Positions 1 to 7,698 of a DNA stretch of 41,641 nt are shown here, in pieces. Source of the DNA: a virus. The stretch covers positions 1 through 41,641 of the IMG/VR virus record IMGVR_UViG_3300007351_000431. The stretch is one strand, 5' to 3'. Positions within the stretch are counted from its first letter, which is position 1. Every line of letters begins with the position of its first letter. The notes beneath the pieces were generated by a model, which had not been told where the DNA came from, searched no databases, and saw only the letters and a program-made list of their open reading frames with translations. The translations under genes were made by a program, and so were the position numbers.

Positions 1-1
1 C

Positions 2-1198
2 ATGGAATCCCTGGAGGAACTGGCCCGCCTGGCGGAAACAGCCGGCGCGGCGCCCGCGGCAAAGGTGCTGCAGCAAAAAAGCAGGCCGGACGCGGCTTTC
101 TTTATCGGCCGGGGCAAGGTGAAAGAACTGGCCCTTCTCCGGCAGAACCTGTCCGCCGAATTGATCATATTTGACGAAGAACTCACCCCCACCCAGACCC
201 GCAACCTGCAAAACGCCGCCGGCTGCCGCGTTATCGACCGGACGGCGCTGATTCTGGACATTTTCGCCCAAAGGGCCCGCACCAGGGAGGGCAAGCTGCA
301 GGTGGAACTGGCCCAGTTGAACTACCTGCTGCCCCGCCTCACCGGCATCGGAACGGAACTTTCCCGCCTGGGCGGCGGCATCGGCACCAGGGGACCCGGT
401 GAGACCAAACTGGAAACCGACCGCCGCCACATCCGGCGTCGCATCGAAGAACTAAACCGCGATCTGGAACAGGTGCGCCGGCACCGTAAAAAACAACGGC
501 AAAAGCGCCGGGAGTCATCCATGCCGGTTGTTGCCCTGGTCGGGTATACCAACGCCGGAAAAAGCACCCTGCTCAACGCTCTGACCGGGGCGCGGGTGTT
601 TACCGCCAACCAGATGTTCGCCACCCTGGACCCGACCACCCGCCGCCTGCAGTTGCCGGATAACCAGGAAGCGCTGCTGACCGACACGGTGGGATTCATC
701 CGCAAGCTGCCCCACCACCTGGTGGCCGCCTTTCGCGCCACCCTGGAAGAAGTCGGGGAGGCCGACCTGCTGCTTCATGTGGTAGATGCCAGCCACAACC
801 GGTTCGCAGAGCAGATCGAAGCAGTGGAAAGCGTTTTAAAAGAGCTGGGCGCCCGTGAAAAAAAGACCATCCTGGTTTTAAACAAAACGGACCGGCCGGT
901 TGACCATCAGGCGCTGGAAGATTTCAAAATTTCCTGCCGGCGCCAGGTGGCCGAAGTGTCCGCCAGAACCGGCAAGGGACTTGAAGAATTGAAACGATTA
1001 ATTGCCCGGCACACCTGCCGCCAGCAGCGGAAACTAAAAGGTTGGCTGCCCCACGGGCGGACGGACCTGGTGGCCCTGCTGTACCGGCAGGGATTAGTCT
1101 ATAACGTACAATACGCCGAAGAAGGCATCTGGCTGGAGGCGGCGGCCGGCGATCCTCTCTGGTCGGCTGTGGCCCCCCTCCTTAAAACCCCTTTATAA
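2..1198 (+). CDS. hflX: GTPase HflX (5' end cut by window)
   Basis: HflX is a ribosome-binding GTPase that splits stalled or stress-damaged 70S ribosomes. The N-terminal HflX domain carries the family's glycine-rich TRGPGETKLETDRR stretch at residues 129-142, followed by a basic coiled linker. The G domain shows G1 GYTNAGKST (181-189), G3 DTVG (228-231) and G4 NKTD (294-297). The first ATG is base 2 of the window and the family normally has more sequence before this point, so the true start probably lies upstream. Its last 17 bases overlap the end of the convergent hydrolase gene. High GC and host-like codon use mark it as chromosomal rather than phage. Confidence 0.95.
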   Translation: MESLEELARLAETAGAAPAAKVLQQKSRPDAAFFIGRGKVKELALLRQNLSAELIIFDEELTPTQTRNLQNAAGCRVIDRTALILDIFAQRARTREGKLQVELAQLNYLLPRLTGIGTELSRLGGGIGTRGPGETKLETDRRHIRRRIEELNRDLEQVRRHRKKQRQKRRESSMPVVALVGYTNAGKSTLLNALTGARVFTANQMFATLDPTTRRLQLPDNQEALLTDTVGFIRKLPHHLVAAFRATLEEVGEADLLLHVVDASHNRFAEQIEAVESVLKELGAREKKTILVLNKTDRPVDHQALEDFKISCRRQVAEVSARTGKGLEELKRLIARHTCRQQRKLKGWLPHGRTDLVALLYRQGLVYNVQYAEEGIWLEAAAGDPLWSAVAPLLKTPL

Positions 1199-1967
1199 GA
1201 ACATCCGACCACAACCCCGGCGCCCGGGAGGGAGCGCTCGCCAGGACCACGTCCGGCTTCAGGCGCCGCCTGGCGCTGCTTAGCGCCCTGGCCGGTTCGT
1301 TGTCGTCTTCACTGAGGTGTCCCAGCACCACCAGCCGGCAGTTCCCCTGCCCGATGGACCGCAGGGCATGGCCGCACTGATCGTTGGACAGGTGGCCGGC
1401 CGGCCCGAGATTGCGCCGTATCACATGGCGCGGTTTCGCGGAACGCCCGTACATTTCGACGTCGTGGTTGGATTCTATGTATAAATAATCAAGAAACGGG
1501 AAAGTGCGCAGGCAGTTTTCCGGAACGAAGCCGGTATCGGTAATAAACCCCATTCTTTCACCGTTGCTGCTGATAATGAACCCCACCGTCTCCACGTCGT
1601 GAGACAGCCTGAAAGGCGTCACCGCCAGGCCGCCGATTCTTTTCCTCACCCGCTCGTCTAAAATCTCAAACGCGGGATATTCGTCGAAACAATAGCTTCC
1701 GGCAAGCTCTTTCAAAACGGCGGCAGTGGAACACACAGGAACATTCTTTTCCTTGAGAAGAAACCGGAGGCCGTAAACGTGGTCGTTATGGCAGTGGGTG
1801 ACCAGAACTACGTCGATGTCGCCCGGCGAGAGCCCCACCTCAGCGAGAAACGGCTTCAGATCCCTTTTTCTGAGGCCGCAGTCAATCAACAGGCAGGTGT
1901 TTTCATCCCGGACAACAACACTGTTGGCATAACTGCACGACGACAGGCTGCAGAACTTTAATCTCAA
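1182..1967 (-). CDS. Metallo-beta-lactamase-fold hydrolase, WalJ/YycJ-like
   Basis: The protein has 261 residues with the metal-binding motif THCHNDH (HxHxDH) near residue 57 and a second conserved HD pair in RLSHDVE, as in metallo-beta-lactamase-fold hydrolases. The N-terminus (CSLSSCSYANS, then LLIDCGL) matches the YycJ/WalJ subgroup, which is linked to cell wall and DNA metabolism, although the substrate here cannot be read from sequence. The start is TTG at 1967, preceded by a GGGGG ribosome site at a suitable distance; no better ATG exists. It converges on hflX with a 17-base overlap, so both genes end without room for a separate terminator. Confidence 0.85.
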   Translation of the reverse strand: MRLKFCSLSSCSYANSVVVRDENTCLLIDCGLRKRDLKPFLAEVGLSPGDIDVVLVTHCHNDHVYGLRFLLKEKNVPVCSTAAVLKELAGSYCFDEYPAFEILDERVRKRIGGLAVTPFRLSHDVETVGFIISSNGERMGFITDTGFVPENCLRTFPFLDYLYIESNHDVEMYGRSAKPRHVIRRNLGPAGHLSNDQCGHALRSIGQGNCRLVVLGHLSEDDNEPARALSSARRRLKPDVVLASAPSRAPGLWSDVLIKGF

Positions 1968-2074
1968 AAGTCAATCCCCCTGAATCAATCTCCAAGCATA
2001 TTACTTAGACGATTCGGGAGGAATTCCTTTTTTTTAAAGGGAAAATCCCGCCGGGCTAGAATTATGAATCTATA

Positions 2075-3583
2075 ATGAATGAAGCACGCCGCGCGGAACA
2101 ACCGGGAATCGTACAGACCAACCGCACTTTAGTCGTCATCGCCGTCATGCTGGGAACATTCCTGGCCGCCCTGGATGTGACCATTATTGGCACGGCCATG
2201 CCCACCATCGTCGGCCGCCTCGGCGGAATGTCCCTGTTTCCGTGGGTTTTCTCCACCTACCTGCTTACTTATACCGTCACCACACCAATCTACGGCAAAC
2301 TGGCCGATCTTTTTGGACGCCGGATGGTCTATGCCTGGGGAACGGGTGTTTTCCTTCTGGGATCGGCCCTGTGCGGGCTGTCGGAAAATATGAGCCAGTT
2401 GATTATTTTTCGAACCGTCCAGGGTCTGGGTGCCGGAGCGGTACTGCCGGTGACCATCACCATCATCGGCGACATTTTTACCCTGGAAGAAAGAGCCCGG
2501 ATGCAGGGATTATTCAGCAGCGTCTGGGGGGTGTCGGCCATTGCCGGCCCGGCCCTGGGCGGCGTTATTGTCGATTACCTCGACTGGCGCTGGATTTTTT
2601 ACCTCAACCTGCCTATCGGCATAGTGTCCATTCTGCTGCTGCTTTTATACCTGGAGGAAAGAAAGCCTTCCGGCCGGCCGCAACTGGATTACCTGGGCTC
2701 AACCACCTTGCTGTTGGGGGTAAGCGCCCTGCTGCTGGCTCTTCTCCAGGGCGGGACCGCCCACCCCTGGAATTCACCTTTCATATGGACAATGTTTTTG
2801 CTGGCGGCGGGATTTTTACTTGCTTTCATCAAAATAGAGTCGAGAGCGCCGGAACCGATACTGCCGCCAACCCTGTTCCAAAATCGTGTAATCTCCGTCT
2901 CGGTGGCCGGCAATTTCACGGCCGGCATGGTATTGATCGGCGTCTTTTCATATGTGCCTCTTTTCGTCCAGGGAGTATCAGGAGGAACGGCGGTCAATGC
3001 CGGCGCGGCCCTGGCACCGATGTCAATCGGCTGGCCCCTGGGCAGCATTGTGGGAGGCCGATTCCTGCTGCGGGTCGGTTATAAAAAAATGTCTGTTCTG
3101 GGTATGGCCCTGCAGGTTGTCGCCGCTGTGCTGCTTCTTACCCTTGATCCAGCCACGACCCGTGCTTTTATAGCCGCCACGACCTTTGCCATGGGGTTGG
3201 GGCTGGGTTTTTGCACTACGGCGCTGATCGTTATGGTGCAGGCAGCGGTGGAATGGAACCGCCGCGGAGTGGCTACGGCCATGGTCCAGTTCATGCGTAC
3301 CCTTGGCGCAACTTTGGGCATCGCGGTTACCGGCACGGCACTCAACAGCCTGCTGGCATCCCAGTTCAACCAGCATGCGGGCGGCCTGGATACGGAAGTA
3401 ATTTCTACCGTTAACCGCCTGATGGATCCCCTGCAGCGCCACCTGATCCCGCCGGAGCAAATCATACCTTTAAAGACAGCCCTGGCGGCGGCAATTCACG
3501 GCAGTTTCTGGCTTGTTCTGGCCGCGGCGGTAATAGGGCTGGTGTGTGTTTTTCTGCTGCCCGCCAGGCCTCCGGGGGAATAA
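2075..3583 (+). CDS. MFS drug exporter, DHA2 (EmrB/QacA) family
   Basis: This 502-residue integral membrane protein has about 14 hydrophobic helices, the layout of the DHA2 proton-driven multidrug exporters. Motif A is visible as GKLADLFGRR after the second helix, and the ALDVTIIGTAMPTI stretch in helix 1 is the typical D1-type signature of this subfamily. The long tail, with a predicted extra loop before the last helix, also fits DHA2. It stands alone, transcribed rightward. The ribosome site before ATG 2075 is weak. The substrate cannot be inferred. It is the last clearly host-type GC-rich gene before composition drops near 3590. Confidence 0.9.
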   Translation: MNEARRAEQPGIVQTNRTLVVIAVMLGTFLAALDVTIIGTAMPTIVGRLGGMSLFPWVFSTYLLTYTVTTPIYGKLADLFGRRMVYAWGTGVFLLGSALCGLSENMSQLIIFRTVQGLGAGAVLPVTITIIGDIFTLEERARMQGLFSSVWGVSAIAGPALGGVIVDYLDWRWIFYLNLPIGIVSILLLLLYLEERKPSGRPQLDYLGSTTLLLGVSALLLALLQGGTAHPWNSPFIWTMFLLAAGFLLAFIKIESRAPEPILPPTLFQNRVISVSVAGNFTAGMVLIGVFSYVPLFVQGVSGGTAVNAGAALAPMSIGWPLGSIVGGRFLLRVGYKKMSVLGMALQVVAAVLLLTLDPATTRAFIAATTFAMGLGLGFCTTALIVMVQAAVEWNRRGVATAMVQFMRTLGATLGIAVTGTALNSLLASQFNQHAGGLDTEVISTVNRLMDPLQRHLIPPEQIIPLKTALAAAIHGSFWLVLAAAVIGLVCVFLLPARPPGE

Positions 3584-3660
3584 ATAACCTTACATAGGGC
3601 AAATTTCTACATACCGGATATTACGTGGAATTTATCTAGCTGAGAAACATGAAACGAATA

Positions 3661-4287
3661 TTATTGTTTTTTCTCAGTTTGTCTACACTTATTTTGTGCA
3701 CATTTTATCCCTAGTTCTTTACATAATTTTTTAAGTTCAGGACAAATCAACCCCATTATTGTTTTAACATCTAAAGCATCTACAAATCCCTCGACAGCAG
3801 AGCCTTTGATATACACTTTGTCAGCTTTTTTAAATAAAGCTTTAATAGTTTCTGCACCACTAGTTTTAGAAATGCTTGGGGGTTCCGATAATCTAAGATA
3901 TCGAAGTACTCCTTTCATGTCTTTCAAGAACCAATCTTCTATAGAGCGTCTAGCTTTAACATGAATGACTTTTTTGGCACCACAAGCCTTTAGTTCCTGT
4001 TCGACCCCAGACCAAACCACTGGAGGGTTAGGAGAGAGATCGAACACGTCCGTATCATAACACAATACTACAGAAAAGTTTATCCCTGGGTCTCCACTAA
4101 TAACTTGTTTGGCGAACACTCTTTTTGCCTTGCTTTTATAATTTCCAATGCCTTTAAGGTTTCTTATAATCAGTTTATCAACTATAAATCGCTGTTCAGG
4201 GGCAAATGAGCGAAGCTGACTAATGATCTTTGAATAAAACTTTTTCTCTGTATCACCTTCAACGAAGATTACAATACCCTTACTCAT
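3661..4287 (-). CDS. Toprim-like protein, partner of the AAA ATPase
   Basis: The protein has 208 residues. It shows a Toprim-like pattern: a hydrophobic strand ending in VEGDTE (E10, E14), and later VVLCYDTDVFD, where D78 and D80 form a DxD pair. OLD-type nucleases, RloB/AbiL-like proteins and the AriB subunit of PARIS use this metal-binding arrangement. The chosen start, ATG 4287, overlaps the end of the ATPase gene by 8 bases, which suggests translational coupling; an ATG nine codons further upstream is less likely. Base composition is AT-rich, unlike the host genes to the left. The exact family is uncertain. Nuclease or effector function is inferred from motif and context. Confidence 0.65.
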   Translation of the reverse strand: MSKGIVIFVEGDTEKKFYSKIISQLRSFAPEQRFIVDKLIIRNLKGIGNYKSKAKRVFAKQVISGDPGINFSVVLCYDTDVFDLSPNPPVVWSGVEQELKACGAKKVIHVKARRSIEDWFLKDMKGVLRYLRLSEPPSISKTSGAETIKALFKKADKVYIKGSAVEGFVDALDVKTIMGLICPELKKLCKELGIKCAQNKCRQTEKKQ

Positions 4288-5578
4288 TATTACTAGTCTC
4301 CAAGTATTGCTCAATCATTTTTATGTCTTCTTCTGTACCACTGAGTAATTCAAATAAATAATCTCCAGTCGACATTTCCAAGCTAGTAGCATCATTAATT
4401 AGAGTTTTTTGGGCTGACATCCGTACTCGTTTAAATTGAGCAACACCATATTTCCCTGGTAATCCTACATATATATTACGTGGTTCGAGATATTTAATAA
4501 TATAAGGGGAGTGACTAGTAAAAATTATTCTAGACTTGCCTAGCAACTGTGACAAAACTCTTAAATAGCTCTGTAACAGACTTGGATGAATAGAATTTTC
4601 AGGTTCTTCAACCGCAATGAGCGAAAGATTATTTATATCAGCAATAATGATATTTGTTAACAACAGAAATACTCTTTTCGCGCCATCAGACATATCTTCG
4701 AAACTAACAGGTTGATTTAAATTATGATCATTTACATATAATACATACACTTCCTGACTTAATTTGAAGGGCAAATCATCAGGAATCTCTCCATGAAATT
4801 TTCCCTTAAAGGCAAGTTCTTCCACATTAATCTCCTTAATTTGAGGAAAAAGTTGCATGAATGCATTCTTAAGCAATTCATATTTTTCAGGATACTGCTT
4901 GCTCAAATGAAAAATTACTCGAGGCAGGTTGTCAGTTACTTCCATTTCTAATGCATTAAAATCCTTCCGAACTAGCGGATCAGGAGTGTATGAAGAACTA
5001 GCATCCAGATGACGTTCAATGTAAACCCTTAAGCCATTAATTTTTTTAATAATTTCGTAGTAATACAGTGAGTCAAATGCCTTCAATTTATTTACAATTA
5101 AATTATTGTCTTCTATGGAAATCTTACTACTACATCTACCTGATTCAGCACTGCGATAGAACGCCTTGTCCATATTTCTGCTTATTAAAGCTTTATACTT
5201 TTGATTTTTATTATCAAGTTTTGCTTTTAGCCACTCACCAACAATACAAGCACCCGTTTCATCATCTCTTACCCACCTAAACTGATATCCATATATTACA
5301 TTATATGTACTTCCGTCTATTGACATCTCCATCTCAAACTCTATTCGAAAGTCCTTTGAAGGCATGCTCTTATTTAAGGGAATACCCTTCGACCAGGACA
5401 TCATCCTTTTCTTAGTGTCTTCATTTTTTAAAATAAAATCTACACCAAAATCAATTGCCTGGAGTAAATTAGATTTGCCGTAACTGTTCAAAGACACTAA
5501 AGCAACCATCTCACTGCAAATTATTTCTGACATCCTAATGTTCCTGAACCCATCGACTGATATTCTACGCAACTTCAT
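4280..5578 (-). CDS. AAA_15/OLD-type ATPase
   Basis: The protein has 432 residues with the ABC-like head of SMC/OLD ATPases: an N-terminal strand and FRNI turn, a P-loop SLNSYGKSN at 29-37, an ABC-like signature MSDGAKR at 296-302, Walker B with catalytic acid LIAVEEPE at 320-327, and the H-loop TSHSP at 354-358. The first glycine of the P-loop is replaced by serine (S29). Start ATG 5578 is preceded by GGCGGGGGA; an upstream in-frame ATG is possible but lacks such a site. With the overlapping Toprim-like gene it resembles split OLD systems such as PARIS or AbiL, which sense phage infection. That role is inferred. Confidence 0.8.
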   Translation of the reverse strand: MKLRRISVDGFRNIRMSEIICSEMVALVSLNSYGKSNLLQAIDFGVDFILKNEDTKKRMMSWSKGIPLNKSMPSKDFRIEFEMEMSIDGSTYNVIYGYQFRWVRDDETGACIVGEWLKAKLDNKNQKYKALISRNMDKAFYRSAESGRCSSKISIEDNNLIVNKLKAFDSLYYYEIIKKINGLRVYIERHLDASSSYTPDPLVRKDFNALEMEVTDNLPRVIFHLSKQYPEKYELLKNAFMQLFPQIKEINVEELAFKGKFHGEIPDDLPFKLSQEVYVLYVNDHNLNQPVSFEDMSDGAKRVFLLLTNIIIADINNLSLIAVEEPENSIHPSLLQSYLRVLSQLLGKSRIIFTSHSPYIIKYLEPRNIYVGLPGKYGVAQFKRVRMSAQKTLINDATSLEMSTGDYLFELLSGTEEDIKMIEQYLETSNNE

Positions 5579-5645
5579 ATTCCCCCGCCTCTCTTTTACC
5601 TGTGTAATAATGCCCATTACCATCATAACATCCACCACCTAGATA

Positions 5646-5713
5646 CGCAATATTTTTTTTCATTTATATACTAATATGGCCGTATTGCGATCAATTCATA
5701 CCACATTGCGCAA
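5646..5713 (-). promoter_or_regulatory. Promoter and dyad of the ATPase/Toprim pair
   Basis: Reading leftward, TTGATC (5689-5694) and TATATA (5665-5670) are separated by 18 bases, a plausible sigma-A promoter about 90 bases before the ATPase start. CGCAATA at 5646-5652 and TATTGCG at 5683-5689 form an inverted pair flanking the -10 box, and a TTGCGCAA palindrome lies at 5706-5713. These could be binding sites for a regulator. Promoter call is by eye only. Confidence 0.4.
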
Positions 5714-6219
5714 ATTATTATTACACAACATCAAAATTTCCTAATAGCGAATGTGCCATAAACCAAATTACCCTCCAGACGCCCTTAATAAGAAACGCCA
5801 TAATGACTGGAAGGAACAGACCAGTATCGCATAAAGCCCCCTTCGGTAATGAAGTTGTGTCCTTTTTGTACTTAGTACAACCACCATACAATTAAGAATC
5901 CATTTATAAAAGCGGCCATAGGGGAAGCTTATATATATTTAGGCAGGCTGCCTTAAATAGCACAGACAGACCAAACATATATTTGGGTTGGTATTTATGT
6001 GAAGATGTGCTTAAAAAAGAAAAAAGAGAGAATCGTCAACCCCATCCGCAAGATAAATACCCCAGAGGGATTAGAAAATGTGTAGGTTAGGTTAAATGAT
6101 ACAATTGGTAATGTCATAGAAAATCGAATCCCTTTGGGGATCCCAGATAAGAAATAAGTTAACTTTTGCCACCGTCGCCTCCCCCGTCGGCTCTACCCCA
6201 AAACCTTCCGTAAAACCAA
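5714..6219. other. Intergenic stretch, no convincing gene
   Basis: I see no open frame with a ribosome site and family resemblance in this AT-rich stretch. There is a short ATCCC/GGGAT hairpin near 6127-6142 and scattered poly-A tracts. The position between a defence-like gene pair and a tRNA integration site suggests debris of an earlier insertion, but nothing in it identifies an element. Confidence 0.4.
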
Positions 6220-6255
6220 CAAGGGCCTCTCACCATAAAACGTGAGAAGCCCTTG
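6220..6255. terminator. Hairpin terminator downstream of the tRNA-Ser site
   Basis: Two 14-base arms (6220-6233 and 6242-6255) pair with a single mismatch around an 8-base loop. On the minus strand the hairpin is followed by a T-rich run and sits just after the 3' end of the tRNA fragment, so it is most likely the original terminator of the tRNA-Ser gene. It could also act rightward. Confidence 0.75.
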
Positions 6256-6269
6256 TCTTTTATCAATTA

Positions 6270-6335
6270 TGGCGGAGAGACAGGGATTCGAACCCTGGAG
6301 ACCGCTCATCACAGCCTACTCGATTTCGAGTCGAG
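6270..6335 (-). other. Prophage attachment site: 3' part of tRNA-Ser(CGA)
   Basis: Read on the minus strand, these 66 bases are a tRNA-Ser from the anticodon stem to the encoded CCA: stem CTCGA/TCGAG around loop CTCGAAA (anticodon CGA), a long class II variable arm, T arm CAGGG-TTCGAAT-CCCTG, then acceptor strand TCTCTCC, G and CCA. The acceptor 5' strand and D arm are absent: sequence beyond 6335 is unrelated and AT-rich. This is what a tyrosine-integrase phage leaves at one end after integrating into a tRNA gene, with the crossover at the anticodon stem-loop. The intact, rebuilt tRNA should be at the other prophage end. Confidence 0.85.
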
Positions 6336-6366
6336 TTATTAAACTATCAATAGTAATTATAATCTA

Positions 6367-6478
6367 TCACAAACCAGTAAAATCAAGGCTTTGCAGACTT
6401 TGCGCTCGTCATATTTCTTTATATGATTTCACAGGATATTAAACTTTTTGTGAAATTTTTGTGAAATTTTTTGTGAGG
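6367..6478. repeat. TTTGTGA repeats beside the attachment site
   Basis: Three near-tandem copies of an 11-12 base unit (TTTTTGTGAAA at 6445-6455 and 6456-6466, TTTTTTGTGAGG at 6467-6478) lie 110-140 bases inside the attachment site. TCACAAA at 6367-6373 and TTTCACA near 6427 are inverted copies of the same core. Their place and arrangement fit integrase arm-type or accessory-factor sites. This is inference from position. Confidence 0.4.
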
Positions 6479-6495
6479 TTATGAAGATATATAAA

Positions 6496-6527
6496 TAAAA
6501 AAAGCCCCGTTCCGAAGAGCAGGGCTT
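6496..6527 (-). terminator. Terminator of the phage late operon
   Basis: On the minus strand AAGCCC (from 6527) pairs with GGGCTT (to 6502) around a CTCTTCGG-type loop and is followed directly by seven Ts. It lies 30 bases after the holin stop codon and ends the long leftward transcript of structural and lysis genes. Confidence 0.85.
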
Positions 6528-6556
6528 AATTACTTTTCTTAATGCTGTGAGTTCTA

Positions 6557-6730
6557 TCATTCAGATTTCTTTGCATCAACATAAGCCTGTCCGAAGATGT
6601 AGCTCATAACAATGGCCGCAAACGCCATGACCGTATTTTCATCGATGTTCAAATCCAAACCCCGGTTTGCTATGACCAGAGCTGCAGAGATTACAGCCAT
6701 CCATAGTTTTCTGCTTTTTAGCCTATTCAT
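6557..6730 (-). CDS. Small phage holin-like membrane protein
   Basis: The protein has 57 residues with one clear hydrophobic helix (WMAVISAALVIANRG) and a second weaker one (VMAFAAIVMSYIFGQAYV), then a charged tail ending DAKKSE. This layout and its place next to the amidase fit a phage holin or holin-like protein that controls endolysin release. I chose ATG 6730 because an AAAGGAAG ribosome site lies upstream; the ATG six codons earlier overlaps that site. It is the last gene of the late operon, 30 bases before the terminator. Confidence 0.65.
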   Translation of the reverse strand: MNRLKSRKLWMAVISAALVIANRGLDLNIDENTVMAFAAIVMSYIFGQAYVDAKKSE

Positions 6731-6744
6731 ACTATCACTTCCTT

Positions 6745-7488
6745 TCAATTCAGTCGGTTATTTCCGGCCTGAGCTGTTATTATGCAAAGCTGCCGCAGCA
6801 TCTCCCACACTTCGGCCCGTTTTGCCGGCTCCAGCGGCCTGGTACCATCCGAGATGCCGGCTTCCCTTGCCCAGGCCCGCGCCCTGACTACCCAGGCCGG
6901 CAGGGTTTCAAGCTCAACAGGTGCTTCCGGCTCAATTCCCAAGTGTTTCAACACACCGTTTGCAATCGCTCCGGCAGCTTTCGCCTGATAGTCCGGCATC
7001 TTCAGCAAAGCCTCCTCCGCCGGATTGCTTATGAATGCCAGTTCCACCAGCACCGCCGGCGCGTCCGTCCAGCGCAGAACATAAAAACCAGCTTCTTTGT
7101 CTTTATCGCCATCGCTCACATCAGCCCGGAAAACCAGGTCCGGAAAAACCGTTATCAAAGCATCAGCAATGCTCTCTGCGATTGGATCAGCGGCGCCCTG
7201 GCCGCGCGCGGTCCACACCTCCATACCTTTTGCCTGCGGATTCGTAAAAGCATTAGCATGGATGCTGATAAAAATATCAGCGCCGGCGGCGTTTGATATT
7301 TTTACCCGCTCGGCTAAACCTACATCGGAGTCATCAGTCCGGGTCAGTTTCACTTTTATCCCAGCAGAAGTTAGAATTTCAGCCAGCTTTTTGGCGATGG
7401 GCAGAACTACATCTTTTTCTCTTGTTCCGCCCGGGCCGGTTGCGCCAGGATCACGTCCCCCGTGCCCTGGATCTAAAACAACAAGCAT
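6745..7488 (-). CDS. Endolysin, N-acetylmuramoyl-L-alanine amidase (Amidase_3)
   Basis: This 247-residue enzyme would cut the bond between muramic acid and L-alanine in peptidoglycan at the end of the lytic cycle. The Amidase_3 zinc site is complete: H9 in LDPGHGG, E24 in TREKD and H77 in SIHAN, with the catalytic glutamate E149 in VLVELAFISN. The last 50 or so residues (WVVRARAWAREAGISDGTRP) resemble a short SLH-like wall-binding repeat. There is no signal peptide, which fits holin-dependent export. Start ATG 7488 has an AGGGAGGT site. Holin-like genes flank it on both sides. Confidence 0.9.
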   Translation of the reverse strand: MLVVLDPGHGGRDPGATGPGGTREKDVVLPIAKKLAEILTSAGIKVKLTRTDDSDVGLAERVKISNAAGADIFISIHANAFTNPQAKGMEVWTARGQGAADPIAESIADALITVFPDLVFRADVSDGDKDKEAGFYVLRWTDAPAVLVELAFISNPAEEALLKMPDYQAKAAGAIANGVLKHLGIEPEAPVELETLPAWVVRARAWAREAGISDGTRPLEPAKRAEVWEMLRQLCIITAQAGNNRLN

Positions 7489-7494
7489 TATTAA

Positions 7495-7680
7495 TTACCT
7501 CCCTTTAACCATTATCAAATTAATAATTAACGTTCCGGCCACCCCAGCGGCTGTGCTCATAATCCACCACTGGAGCTTGTCAATTTTTTTACTGATTTCT
7601 TTGTTGTCGTCCTTCAGCCCCCGGATGGCTTCTTCTGCGGTCGCCATCCGCTCGCATGATTCGCAACTGACCGGGGACAA
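7495..7680 (-). CDS. XhlA/holin-like coiled-coil membrane protein
   Basis: This 61-residue protein has an amphipathic, heptad-like N-terminal half (ATAEEAIRGLKDDNKEISKKIDKL) and a C-terminal membrane helix (WWIMSTAAGVAGTLIINLIMV) ending in KGR. It is the layout of XhlA-like lysis proteins and of class III-type small holins. A GGAGG site lies 8 bases before TTG 7680, so I prefer that start to the GTG codons at 7686 and 7689 that overlap the site. It precedes the amidase by 6 bases, consistent with a lysis cassette. Confidence 0.65.
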   Translation of the reverse strand: MSPVSCESCERMATAEEAIRGLKDDNKEISKKIDKLQWWIMSTAAGVAGTLIINLIMVKGR

Positions 7681-7698
7681 ATGCACCACCTCCAGTTT

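Noticed and set aside
2242-3084. A 280-codon open frame inside the MFS gene, same strand
   Set aside because: It is a shifted frame of the transporter gene with no domain resemblance and low-complexity His/Pro/Arg-rich translation; the MFS frame has clear helices and motif A.
6242-6442. Short rightward open frame over the tRNA-Ser fragment
   Set aside because: It reads through the antisense of the tRNA and terminator and its product has no coding character.
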